Under the pieces are notes generated by a model that saw nothing but the letters and a program-made list of their open reading frames with translations, made no database searches and was not told the origin of the DNA. The position numbers and the translations under genes are program-made. From Pythium myriotylum (taxonomy: Eukaryota; Oomycota; Peronosporomycetes; Pythiales; Pythiaceae), in the NCBI GenBank assembly GCA_023091665.1, contig JALJCQ010000033.1:1-64000 (forward strand): 64,000 nt of DNA. Direction: 5' to 3'. This document shows positions 9,700-19,708 of this stretch, piece by piece (positions within the stretch are counted from its first letter, which is position 1; each line of letters opens with the position of its first letter).

Positions 9700-9757
9700 T
9701 TCGATACGCAGTGCTTATGTAGTGTCAGTTCGATACACAATGCTTTTGTAGTACCAG
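9700..9757. repeat. Tandem 29-bp imperfect repeat
   Basis: Two adjacent 29-bp units (9700-9728 and 9729-9757), both starting TTCGATAC and ending in CAG, differ at about five positions. No gene lies in 9385-10239 apart from the leader of the next gene. Confidence 0.65.
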
Positions 9758-10239
9758 CGCCATCATCGATTCGAAATGAGGTTCAAAACCAACCCCGTTT
9801 CTTTGGTCAAAATGTCCAACTGCTAGCTCTGGATTCGTTGGAGTCAGCCCACCACGAGCACGTGCCCGAGTCAAAGGCCAAAGCGCTAACCTCGTCAACT
9901 CAACGCATCCAGTCCAGACTGTCACCCACGCGCCTGCTAAGTCTGACTTCTGGTTAGATCGCCGATGGATTGTGGGTGTGGACTTCGATTCGGTCAGTGC
10001 AACTTGACTTCCATTCTCTTCTGTATCATTGTATCCACTTCGCCCACTGCATGGAAGAGTGCAACCCATCCCAGCCAACCCAGAGCCTTCGCTTGACAAA
10101 CTCGGTTGATTGGACAAGATCTAGAGCGATTCCGTCGTCGACTTGCTCACCCCGAAAGAAAAGAGAAGCGTTGGGTGTCTCCCATTCGAGATTTCACCTC
10201 GACCCGCGAACATCAGTGTTTCGTCTCGGTGTACCTACG

Positions 10240-11307
10240 ATGCTCAACCTTCTCGCACGCACAAACCTCGCACTCGGCGCGGTATTTGCTACCGTCGCTA
10301 CGACGGCCGAAGTCCTTCAAGACGCGCACACACTCCCGATCTTCTTCTTCCACGGTCTCACTGCCAACGCGGCCTACGGCGACAACCTCAAGGCAAACCT
10401 CACGACGGACGCGCGCCCATTTGTCTCCCTCTCGTTTTGCCAGGACGTGTGCTCGTTCACCGATCTCAACGTCCAGGCGCAGCTCGCGATTGCCCAGATC
10501 CGTGGCATCATTGCCAACGACACTCGCTTCGACAACGGGTACTCGTTCATCGGACACTCGCAGGGCGGTGCACTCGCGCGACTGGTGATCGAGGAATGGG
10601 ATGACCACAAGGTTCACAGCTTGTTTAGCCTGGCCGGCGGTGGCAATGGTATCTTCTACGGCCCGCAGGCCAACGACTTCGTGCCGGCGCAGGTGTTCCT
10701 CACGCAATTCGCGCCATACTTAGATCCAGCGATCTACGACTATTCCAAATATACCCTCGCTGACATCTCCTCGGGCAAGCTGCAGCTCGACTTGATCAAG
10801 TTTCAGACCGCACACCCGGAGATCCCGTCCCAACTCACACGCTCGCCCGTGAAGAGTGACTGGGTCCAGTACAACCCGCTGTTCCCCAAACTCAACAACT
10901 TGCAGCCAGTGAGCGATGAGACTGTCGCCGCGGATATCACGCGGCGCAAGAACAACTTTCTCAAGCTCAAAGAGGCCCACTACTTCGCCTCACAGTATGA
11001 CGAGACCATCTCGCCGTGGCAGTCAGCGCTCAACGGACAGTACGAGGACGTCGCCAGCATCGCGGAACTCGAGCAAAACTACAGCAAGCTCAAAGTGCTG
11101 CCGATGGAGCAGACGCCCGAATACGTGAACGACCTGTACGGTCTCAAGACGCTGAATGAGCGCGGCGGGCTGTTCTTGCACCAAGTGGAGAATGTGTCGC
11201 ACGAGTGCTGGGTGAAAGACTTCGTGTCGCCTCGCGACGGCAAGCAGTGTGTGTGGGCAACTCATTACGCCGACAACCTGTACCAACTTCTGGCACCGTA
11301 CAACTGA
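10240..11307 (+). CDS. Secreted palmitoyl-protein thioesterase-like hydrolase, copy 1
   Basis: A 355-aa alpha/beta hydrolase of the palmitoyl-protein thioesterase (PPT) family, which cleaves thioester-linked acyl chains. I chose the ATG at 10240 because it gives a classical signal peptide (residues 1-23) just before TLPIFFFHG; the frame is open further upstream but without signal character. The nucleophile is Ser107 in GHSQGG; Asp254 in YDETISPW and His321 in NVSHECW complete the triad, as in PPT1 where the order Ser-Asp-His is the same. Likely extracellular or lysosomal. It is the only + strand copy of seven. Bases 10945-11277 are identical to copy 4, pointing to gene conversion. The natural substrate is unknown. 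Confidence 0.88.
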   Translation: MLNLLARTNLALGAVFATVATTAEVLQDAHTLPIFFFHGLTANAAYGDNLKANLTTDARPFVSLSFCQDVCSFTDLNVQAQLAIAQIRGIIANDTRFDNGYSFIGHSQGGALARLVIEEWDDHKVHSLFSLAGGGNGIFYGPQANDFVPAQVFLTQFAPYLDPAIYDYSKYTLADISSGKLQLDLIKFQTAHPEIPSQLTRSPVKSDWVQYNPLFPKLNNLQPVSDETVAADITRRKNNFLKLKEAHYFASQYDETISPWQSALNGQYEDVASIAELEQNYSKLKVLPMEQTPEYVNDLYGLKTLNERGGLFLHQVENVSHECWVKDFVSPRDGKQCVWATHYADNLYQLLAPYN

Positions 11308-11533
11308 GGTTCCTGAGTCCAGATTAGCTGCACCTTACAATCCCGTCATTTCCAAGTGAATATAGGAACTGATGGCGCTGTTTGAGCAGCTTCATCATCG
11401 AAGCCTTGACATCGTGTGTTGGCAACAAGCTATCTCGGTCCCAAAAATGCAATCTCAAATGATGATGATGAAGATGAAGTCTATTGAGCGCAATAAATGT
11501 ACCCTAATAGCTGGAGCTCGGTGCGTTCCGGTA

Positions 11534-12060
11534 TTACCGTGGGTCAACCTGGCTGGCTAGCCAGGGATGTAAGTCGGAGGCGAGGAGCTGGGGCAGGTCT
11601 GTGTGGCAGTCCCTGCCGGTGGGGTGGCGGACAAGGCTCGTTGTGTGAGCTGCCGTCGCATGAGTGGCCAGTGCTTTGGCCATGGCGTTGTGTGCTGTTA
11701 CCTGGTGATGCCACCGTTGAACGCCGACTTGGTCAGCTAGGCGCCGGGCCTTGTGGTAGAGCGGCCGTAGACGCGCGTTCCGGGGTGGCCTGTACGCACG
11801 AAGCTGCTGGAGGAGGAGCGCGTTGTCTCCGATGACAGTGAGGTCGTGCCAGTCATTATCAACCGCCGCTTGTAGGCCCGCGAGAAGTCCGTGGTACGCA
11901 GCTTGGTTATGAGTGATGGCGCCGGTAGGGACACTTCTACGCTCCATAGTATCGTCGAAGTGGTGCCCTCCGTTGCAAGGTCGACGAGGACGGCTCCGGC
12001 TCCGCCAGGCCCTGGATTGTTGCGGGTGGTGCCCGCAAAGAAGAGCACGCGTGCCGGAGA
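11534..12060 (-). pseudogene. Remnant of LINE RNase H domain, catalytic residues lost
   Basis: Minus-strand frames spell a C-terminal RNase H like that of the LINE at 17650-18169. NNPGPGGAGAVLVDLA lines up with its GNPGAGGAGAIIVRLG, and NQAAYHGLLAGL, VIGDNALLLQQL and RRLADQV also match. The frame shifts near 11940. The first acidic residue of the active site (FFDGG in the LINE) is Ala here (FFAGT), the second (AEYNGLL) is also Ala, and only the third (GDN) survives, so the domain is dead. It is an older, 5'-truncated copy of a related LINE in opposite orientation. Confidence 0.75.
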
Positions 12061-12262
12061 TCGGACGGGGAGCTGGCAGTCGTGAAGTTCGTGAGCCTCA
12101 TCGAGCAGACCATGAAATTTGGCAAGAAGACCTGATGCAAACTCTGGTGGGTCTTGCTGGTGTTGGCAATCTCAAATCGTTCGAGTATTGTCTAAGAGTG
12201 GTCTTGGATTGATAGTGTACACGTATGTCGGCGGAAAACAAAACCCACGATGTGTCTATTGT

Positions 12263-13339
12263 CTAGCAGTGGGGGCGCGTTGGTTCAATCGGTGAGAGCA
12301 AGGGGTAAAGATTCTTCTCGAACACTGGAGCGAACTCACAAAGCTTGCCATCACGCGGCGATAGCGAGTCCTTGACCCAGCACTCATGGGACACGTTGTC
12401 CACGGCGTGAACGAAGAGACCGCCGCGTTTGTCGAGGGTCTGGAGGCCGTAAAGGTCCTTGGCATACTCCTCCGTGGCTGTCATTGGAATAACTTTAAGG
12501 TCGTGAAATTTCTTTTCCAATTCCTCCATGCTGCCCACGTCCTCGTACTGACCATTCAACGCTGACTGCCACGGAGAGATCGTCTCGTCGAACTCGGAAG
12601 CAAAGTAGTGGGCCTCTTTTAACTTCAAGAAGTTTTTCTTGCGTCGCGCCTGATCGGCAGCGACAGAAGCATTCACAGCTGGGGACAAGTTGTTCAGAAT
12701 CGGGTAGAAGGTATTGTAACCGATCCACATTTTTTTGTTCGGCGACCGAGTCAGTTGAGCCTGGTACTCGGGTTTGAGTTCCTCGAACCTGACCATATCA
12801 AGCTGCAGCTTGCCGTTGCTAATTTCGGCGTCAGTGTAGTTTGAATAGTCGTAAATGGCCGGATCCGTGAGCGGTGCAAAGTAGTCAAGGAAGACTTTGG
12901 CTGGAACAAAATCGTTCTCCTGTGGACCGTAGAAGATGCCGTTGCCTGCACCCGCAAGACTAATGAACGTGTGAACGTTGTGGTCGTCCATCTGCTCGAT
13001 GACAAGACGAGCGAGGGCGCCTCCTTGCGAGTGACCAATGAACGTATAACCATTGGCAAAGCGCTTGTCGCTCGCTACGATTTTCCGGATTTGCGCGATG
13101 GCCAGTTCGCCCTGATGGTTCAATTCTCCGAGTGAACATTCGGCTTGACAGAATGTGAGCGCTATGAATGGTCTCGATTCGGTGGAAAGGTTGGCCTTGA
13201 GGTTGTCTCCGAACGTTGCGTTGGCCGTAAGCCCGTGGAAGAAGAAGATCGGTAGAGTGTGCGAGTCGTCAAGCGCGGAGACTGACGAGCTGAGAAGAGT
13301 CGCCGAAGCCAGAAAAACTCGAGAGAAAAGGCTCAACAT
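12263..13339 (-). CDS. Secreted palmitoyl-protein thioesterase-like hydrolase, copy 2
   Basis: This 358-aa PPT-family hydrolase starts at the ATG at 13339, giving a hydrophobic signal peptide of about 22 residues before DDSHTLPIFFFHG. In-frame codons upstream are charged and not signal-like. The triad is Ser104 (GHSQGG), Asp251 (FDETISPW) and His318 (NVSHECW). Asn-x-Thr/Ser sites suggest N-glycosylation in the secretory path. It follows a LINE remnant and begins the run of minus-strand copies. Its closest look-alike in the window by eye is copy 3, with shared QARRK(K/N)NFLKLK and LEKKF stretches. Substrate unknown; lysosomal or secreted protein-depalmitoylase or lipid thioesterase activity is inferred from the family. 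Confidence 0.88.
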   Translation of the reverse strand: MLSLFSRVFLASATLLSSSVSALDDSHTLPIFFFHGLTANATFGDNLKANLSTESRPFIALTFCQAECSLGELNHQGELAIAQIRKIVASDKRFANGYTFIGHSQGGALARLVIEQMDDHNVHTFISLAGAGNGIFYGPQENDFVPAKVFLDYFAPLTDPAIYDYSNYTDAEISNGKLQLDMVRFEELKPEYQAQLTRSPNKKMWIGYNTFYPILNNLSPAVNASVAADQARRKKNFLKLKEAHYFASEFDETISPWQSALNGQYEDVGSMEELEKKFHDLKVIPMTATEEYAKDLYGLQTLDKRGGLFVHAVDNVSHECWVKDSLSPRDGKLCEFAPVFEKNLYPLLSPIEPTRPHC

Positions 13340-13864
13340 CACACCCTGCGGGTGCAAGCGCCAATCGAAGAATGAGAGAGGAGTTGAATTAGAGTCTATC
13401 TCTTTCCATACCCCTCTCCTAACACACATCAATAGTGTCGACTCCATCTGGCGGAGGGTGCGAATCGTTGACTCTTGGCAGCCGGAGGTGGGTGACTTTG
13501 GGGCTGTTCTTTCCTTTAATCAGAAGTGGCTGAACAGCGCGAGACCCATCACCAGGACATCGTAGGCCAACGCCGAAAAATATCCACTGAAACGACAGGC
13601 AAATCTGCTTGTACCACTCCGGCGTTAACTCATCCCTGCTTCAAACCTGCAGTGGGAGGCTGCACCATTTTTGCTCATACCGCGAGTTGGGAAGAGCAAA
13701 TCGTGACAACTGCACACCAATGTACTTCGCTACATTGGCCTAATCTGGACTTTGTTTTGTAAGCTTGGCTGGGCTGAACCTTCATTAAAAAGGATAGGGG
13801 GGGGGGGGGGGGGGGGGGGGGGGGGAGGGGGTACCGAGCCGACGTTTCTAGTGGGCGAGACACG
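13340..13864. other. Intergenic with a 29-base poly(G) run
   Basis: No gene is visible. A run of 29 consecutive G lies at 13797-13825, followed by A and five more G. Such a run is a site of replication slippage and assembly uncertainty. It falls 40 bp beyond the stop of the next minus-strand gene. Confidence 0.85.
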
Positions 13865-14956
13865 TTAGCACTGCAATCTGGCCGGCTCCATCGGCGAAGC
13901 CTGATCGATGGGCTTCAGCAGCGGGTAGAATGACTTCTCGAAAACAGGCTGGAATTTGCACTCCTTTCCATCCCGGGGCGAGGTCGAGTCGGCAACCCAG
14001 CAGTTGTGGGACACGTTTCCGACCACATGAAGAAACAAACCACCTCGCTTATCAAGAGTCTGTAGTCCATAAAGATCTTGCTTGTACTCTGGCGTTTCCG
14101 TCATCGGCAGAACTTTCAGGTTCTTGAATTTCTTCTCCAGTTCCTCAATACTCGCAACAGATTCGTACTCACCGTTGATTGATGACTGCCAAGGTGATAT
14201 GGTGTCGTCGTATTGTGACGCAAAGTAGTGGGCCTGCTTGAGCTTGAGAAAGTTGTTCTTGCGACGTGCTTGGTCTGCGAGTTTGCTCCTGTCTTTTGCC
14301 ACCTCGAGGTTGTTGAGCTTGGGCAGGAATGTCGAGTATTGGATCCAGTCTCGCATTACGGGTGAGCGTGCCAGCTGCGACTGGTCCTCCGGGTGCGCAG
14401 ACTGGAACTTCATCATGTCGATCATGAGCTTCCCGCTGGAGATATCGGCATCCGTGTACTTGGAGTAATCGTAGATCTTCGGATCGGTGAACTTCGCAAA
14501 GTATTCCAAGAAGATTTTGGCTGGGACGAAGTCGTCTTGTTGTGGACCATAAAACACACCATTGCCGCCTCCAGCGAGACTGATGAACGTGTGGACCATG
14601 TGGTCGTCCATGGTCTCAATTACGGAGCGAGCCAAGGCTGCTCCTTGGGAGTGGCCAATGAACGTGTACCCGTTGGCGAAGCGCTTATCATTGGCGACAT
14701 TCCCACGGATTTGGGCGATCGCTAACTCTGTCTGGTTGTTGAGTTCGCCGAGCGAGCAGGCGTCCTGGCAGAACGTAAGCGCTACGAAAGGACGAGTGTC
14801 CGTGGAGAGATTGGCCATGAGGTTGTCACCTGCCTTGGCGTTAGCCGTGACCCCGTGGAAGAAGAAGATCGGTTGCGTATGCGAGTCATCTTCTGCTTTC
14901 GTAGTGGCCTGTAGAGCGAACAGGGAAACTGCGAGAAATACGAATCGTGAGAGCAT
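13865..14956 (-). CDS. Secreted palmitoyl-protein thioesterase-like hydrolase, copy 3
   Basis: A 363-aa PPT-family protein read from the ATG at 14956, which opens a signal peptide (MLSRFVFLAVSLFALQATTK). The in-frame ATGs at 15070 and 15004 would bury it behind a charged extension. The triad is Ser103, Asp250 and His317. The nucleophile elbow is GHSQGA rather than GHSQGG, the only copy with Ala there; small residues are normally tolerated at this site. Asp250 is followed by Asp (YDDTISPW) where the other copies carry Glu. A LINE lies upstream, between this copy and copy 4. Expected location is secreted or vacuolar. Confidence 0.87.
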   Translation of the reverse strand: MLSRFVFLAVSLFALQATTKAEDDSHTQPIFFFHGVTANAKAGDNLMANLSTDTRPFVALTFCQDACSLGELNNQTELAIAQIRGNVANDKRFANGYTFIGHSQGAALARSVIETMDDHMVHTFISLAGGGNGVFYGPQQDDFVPAKIFLEYFAKFTDPKIYDYSKYTDADISSGKLMIDMMKFQSAHPEDQSQLARSPVMRDWIQYSTFLPKLNNLEVAKDRSKLADQARRKNNFLKLKQAHYFASQYDDTISPWQSSINGEYESVASIEELEKKFKNLKVLPMTETPEYKQDLYGLQTLDKRGGLFLHVVGNVSHNCWVADSTSPRDGKECKFQPVFEKSFYPLLKPIDQASPMEPARLQC

Positions 14957-15662
14957 CTTGAGTCGTTTGGGTAGCTGGCAGATTGAGGTTTGATTCGATA
15001 TCATAAGAATCCTCGTTTGGCGTGACACTTTCTCACAACAACCCGTCAACAGAAACCATGAGGAAGCCATGATACTTGACGCGAGTTGGCATAGCGGTTG
15101 TGGGAAGTAATCTATCGACGCGGTGTACGACCCGACAGAAAGGCTCGCTCCAAATACGAATTCGGCATCGTAATCGTCCTCAGAAAGGCCGACTATCCAT
15201 AATGATGATGAGAGTAGGGGTCTTATACGATGCGTCTATGTGAACTACGAAAAACTGAATATGCACGGACTGCACCCTATGGCACGTTGGCTACACTCGC
15301 AGTGACTGGCCGTCTCATGACGCAGTCGTGGCAAAGTCGTAAAGGTGGTGGTATACAGTATCCAGGGCTGATCATTGCCTCAATGCCGTTGAAGGCGCGG
15401 AGACGGTCGCGCAACTCCAGTGCTTAGAGGGAGTTCTACAAACCAGCGAGTGGAATGGGCTTGGTAAAAGGACACGCTCGATTGAGTTGACTGTCTCCTA
15501 TGAAAGTAGCAATACCAGTGCGGCTCACTGTCGCACGGTAGCGTAGGTACATTTTCCAGCCATCAGCATCGTCGAGGATGACCACGGGCTGAAGGTGTCT
15601 CAACCAGGTAGCTGCCCCAACAGTCATCGACGAGAGGGTACAGCCACGAACAGGTTGCTACG
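14957..15662. other. Intergenic and probable degenerate LINE 5' portion
   Basis: No ORF with recognisable domains. The part next to 15663 is probably decayed LINE sequence, because the LINE reading frame enters here in mid reverse transcriptase, but I cannot read a motif in it. Confidence 0.4.
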
Positions 15663-18169
15663 GTGACGTCATTGAACACGATATGGGAGCGGACGCTCCA
15701 ACGGGCTCGATCTCGTCTCCAGCTGGCAGAAGTGAAGACTACCAACACCAGTCAACGCGTGAAGCTCCTGCGCGCTCTTCTCTTGCCGATGTTTTTGTTC
15801 ATCGCCCGGCATCACTGGCCCAGCTCCAAGATCGTAGACGAATGGCAGAGGCTGGTCAACACGTTCACCTGGTCAGGCACCTTCTCCACTCGAGGGAAAA
15901 CCCGAAAAGCTTGGATGGCGAAACACGTTGCACAACAAGGGACGCACGTTGGAGGTATCAACGCAGTCAACTTGCGTCACGAATTACAATGCCTCAGCTT
16001 GACCACTGTTAACCGGTGGGCGACGCCTCGCGGCGGCTTCCGTACTGTGGTGGGCCAGATCCTGCTCAACGCTCAAAGCCGCGGCGAGACCAGCATCAAC
16101 CCTTCTCGCAGGGCTTCCGCTCGCCCGTCTTTTCAACGGACTCTCGCTCACAAAGGTCTGCAACTTCGCACAGCACTGCTCACGCAGCCTCGGGACGAAC
16201 GGGAGCTCCAGATGTATGTTGACATGAGGAGACAGCTGCGAGACCACCCAAAACCAACATACGACTGGAGCCATGGGTGGCTCGGCATCGACTAGCTGCG
16301 GTCCTCCCTGTGCTAGCCCGCTTACGAACGTACCAGCACGAGTAATACGGCAGGCTAGACGTGATGGCTTTGCTCACGGCTCGGCCATGCGGGGACGAGA
16401 TCCTCCTCGATGCGAGTGGGCACGCGCTGCAACGAGGCGACTTCGCGCGCATCATCTCGCCTACTTCTCGTTTCCGGGATGTGCTAGACATCGAGTGGCT
16501 GGACGAGACAAGTCTACGCTTCCATGCTCGCGGAGCGAGCTTTCCATTGCCCGACAAAATGGCTCGCGACTTTCGGCGGCTCTGTTACGAGCTGGTTGTC
16601 AACTACCCCGGCATTCTTGAAGCACCTGCGCAACCAGAAGACATGGTCCTTCGACCTGCCACCCTCGACATTTGGAGACTGGCCAGTGTCGGCAAGCGCT
16701 TGGTGCTAGAATGGAACCCAGTAGAGGACATCAGAGTCAAACTTGGCCCAGTCACGACAACGGTACAGGCGACGCAATTAGCCCGATCACACTTGCGTGA
16801 CCCGCTAGTTCAGTTTGACAGACACGTCTGGCTTGACTCGCCCATGGGCATCTGGAGTGGCACTCCGCAACTCACCCCGCGCACAGCGAAATCCCTGCTC
16901 CTCGCGTCGGCGAAGGAGATGACCGACAAGGAGCACGCAAGCAGAGGGGAACGCTGGCGCAATATTGACAGCGAACTGGCAGCAGCCCTCGATCTCGTCA
17001 CGTGGAAAGACATCGCGTCATTCCCAGGTGTCATCGACTCACAGCGGACCTTGCTCACACGCCTTAAAGGGGACCGAATCAACAAGTGGGATCGTACACA
17101 AAGCCGGGTAGGCTGTCCGCATTGCCCCGAGCTAGCAACGAGCGGTGTGACCAGTGCGCATATCTTCTGGAGCTGCCCCAGCGCACAGCTCCTATGGAAG
17201 CACATGCTCGACTGCTGGAGCCATCTTTGGTCTGTGCGGCACGCACCGACAGTCGACGAGTGCAAGACCGATTTCTTTTCACTCGTCCTCCCGACACTCC
17301 CAGATCGAATCTGGTCGCACCCAGAACTGTCGCGACTCGCATCCCCTTCCGCCGCCGACATCATTGCTACACAGGAGGCTGTCCGCGCGGCGTGGAGACC
17401 ACATGCATTAGTGGTGCTACAGACGGCTTGGCTCTGGCGCACTTCTCCAGACACCAGAGACGACATCTGGGCTCGCGAACATGCCAAAGCAGTACTGCAC
17501 ACGAGGCTTATGGCGTCACTCGGAGACCTACGGTGGAGGCGCTCGGACCACAGCGCGGCGAGCCTCCACACTGCCGCTGCGATCGAACTCCTGCGACATC
17601 CTGAGGCTAGCATTCCAGCAGCCGTCGCCACGGCACCTACTGGCGACCCCAATCTGCAATACCTACTGTTCTTCGATGGAGGATCGAGAGGCAACCCGGG
17701 TGCAGGAGGCGCTGGCGCCATCATCGTCCGGCTAGGTCAGAACGACGTGAACGCAGAGGTTGTATTTACAGCCGCTATGTCCTATGCTCATGAGGCGACC
17801 ACAAACAATCAAGCAGAGTACAATGGCCTGTTGACTGGACTCGATGCAGCAGCGAGGCACAAGTGGACCCCTTTGTCGGTCGTAGGAGACAGCATGATGA
17901 TTATTCAACAAATGCGGAACTACACGGCCCCGAGCAATGAAGTACTCCGGGAGATGTACGCTCGCGCACGCCGCCTCGCAGACTCACTCAGAGTACGCGC
18001 CTGGCGACACCATCCAAGAGCTGCGAACCGCATGGCGGACGCGGCGGCGAACTTAGCGATGGATACGCGAACGAGCAGTCAAGTCGTGCACACCACGACA
18101 AGAGAAGAACACACACGCATCGCAGAGCACCTTAACAGTGATCTCGAGCATTGGAGAAGGGGAGTTTAA
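15663..18169 (+). mobile_element. 5'-truncated LINE (non-LTR retrotransposon) with C-terminal RNase H
   Basis: Two frames are joined by a shift and stop near 16293-16360. The first (15663-16295) is the helical region after a LINE reverse transcriptase (LLRALLLPMFLFIARHHWPS, WQRLVNTFTWSG). The second (16361-18169) carries a Zn-binding zf-RVT-like motif (CPHC...AHIFWSCPSAQLLW). It then has a complete RNase H with the acidic residues in FFDGGSRGNPG, NQAEYNGLL, VVGDSMMI and NRMADAAANL. The endonuclease and the RT palm are absent, so the copy is 5'-truncated and inactive for RT, although its RNase H reads intact. It is inserted between thioesterase copies 3 and 4. Confidence 0.85.
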
Positions 18170-18613
18170 TCCTAACGGTGGCGACTAGCGCCGGCTATCG
18201 GTCTCTATATGAGCAGACTAATAGACCTCACTTGAATTGAAATTGGGTACAGCCACGACTACATTTCTCGTCGGAAGGCGTTCCCGTTCGGACGTGTGGT
18301 GAAACCTGGTTACACTCACGTCACTCTTCACTGCACGTGAGTCACATGCAGTGAAGAATGTGTAGTCGCCGAAGTACTGACGATCTGTGGACAAACGTCA
18401 TAGACTCCGATTTACATTAGGCAGGATATCTCCTCTGACCTTGATGCATGTGTCGATAGGGTTGTAGCGATAGCGATCACACATGAATTTCCTAGCCTAT
18501 TCAATCCACATCGTAAGCACCTCACTTTTCAAATGGCAGAAATTGATTCGTTCCGAACGCAGACCAACTACAAGTAGTGTTCCCCCGCCAACCGTAACAT
18601 GCTCCAGTCCATC
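18170..18613. other. Intergenic with an 11-bp perfect hairpin
   Basis: No gene. TCTTCACTGCA at 18325-18335 pairs perfectly with TGCAGTGAAGA at 18347-18357 across an 11-base loop. It may belong to the LINE 3' end, or be a processed or regulatory structure of unknown role. Confidence 0.7.
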
Positions 18614-19708
18614 CTAGCAGAAAGGTTTCGCGGGAATTGAGGCATCCTCTGGCTTAAGAAGCTGGAACAAGTTGTCGGCGTAATGAGTTGCCCACACACA
18701 CTGCTTGCCGTCGCGAGGCGACACGAAGTCTTTCACCCAGCACTCGTGCGACACATTCTCCACTTGGTGCAAGAACAGCCCGCCGCGCTCATTCAGCGTC
18801 TTGAGACCGTACAGGTCGTTCACGTATTCGGGCGTCTGCTCCATCGGCAGCACTTTGAGCTTGCTGTAGTTTTGCTCGAGTTCCGCGATGCTGGCGACGT
18901 CCTCGTACTGTCCGTTGAGCGCTGACTGCCACGGCGAGATGGTCTCGTCATACTGTGAGGCGAAGTAGTGGGCCTCTTTGAGCTTGAGAAAGTTGTTCTT
19001 GCGTCGCGTGATATCTGCGATGACTGAATCATTGATGGGTAACGCAAGGTTGTTGAGCTTCGGGAATAGCTTGTTGTATCTGATCCAATCGCTCTTGACT
19101 GGCGAACGGGTGAGCTGCGAAGCGTACTTCGGGTTGGCCGATTGAAACTTTATCATATCAATTGTCAGTTTGCCGCTGCGGATGTCGGCGTCGGTGTAGT
19201 TGGAGTAATCGTAGATCTTCTTGTCTGTCAGGGGCGCAAACTTGGTGAGGAACACCTGCGCCGGCACGAAGTCGTTGGCCTGCGGGCCGTAGAAGACGCC
19301 ATTGCCCGCGCCAGCGAGACTGACAAACGTATGGACGTTATGGTCATCCATGGTCTCAATGACCAGTCGAGCTAGAGCCCCTCCTTGCGAGTGCCCAATG
19401 AACGTGTAGCCGTTATCGAAGCGCCGGTCCTTGGCAATGTATTCTTTGATTTGGGCGATTGCCATCTCGGCCTGGACATTCAGGTCAGTAGACGAGCACG
19501 CATCCTGGCAGAACGAGAGGGAGACAAATGGGCGAGCGTCTGTGGAGAGGTTGGCCTTGAGGTTATCGCCGTACGTTGCGTTGGCCGTGAGGCCATGAAA
19601 GAAGAAGATCGGCAGTGTGTGCGAGTCCTGCGAGGCGGTGGCCAATGACGAGAAGAGTAGACTGGTCGCACTCGCGAATACGGCAAAATGAGTGGGAAGA
19701 CCAAACAT
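18614..19708 (-). CDS. Secreted palmitoyl-protein thioesterase-like hydrolase, copy 4
   Basis: A 364-aa PPT-family hydrolase. The ATG at 19708 gives the signal peptide MFGLPTHFAVFASATSLLFS directly before QDSHTLPIFFFHG; the frame also runs open upstream without signal features. The triad is Ser107 (GHSQGG), Asp254 (YDETISPW) and His321 (NVSHECW), at the same positions as copy 1. From 18671 to 19003 the DNA is identical, base for base, to copy 1 in inverted orientation, while the first half of the two genes differs at many sites. The shared tract covers Asp254 and His321 and suggests recent gene conversion or a partial inverted duplication. Substrate unknown. Confidence 0.88.
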   Translation of the reverse strand: MFGLPTHFAVFASATSLLFSSLATASQDSHTLPIFFFHGLTANATYGDNLKANLSTDARPFVSLSFCQDACSSTDLNVQAEMAIAQIKEYIAKDRRFDNGYTFIGHSQGGALARLVIETMDDHNVHTFVSLAGAGNGVFYGPQANDFVPAQVFLTKFAPLTDKKIYDYSNYTDADIRSGKLTIDMIKFQSANPKYASQLTRSPVKSDWIRYNKLFPKLNNLALPINDSVIADITRRKNNFLKLKEAHYFASQYDETISPWQSALNGQYEDVASIAELEQNYSKLKVLPMEQTPEYVNDLYGLKTLNERGGLFLHQVENVSHECWVKDFVSPRDGKQCVWATHYADNLFQLLKPEDASIPAKPFC

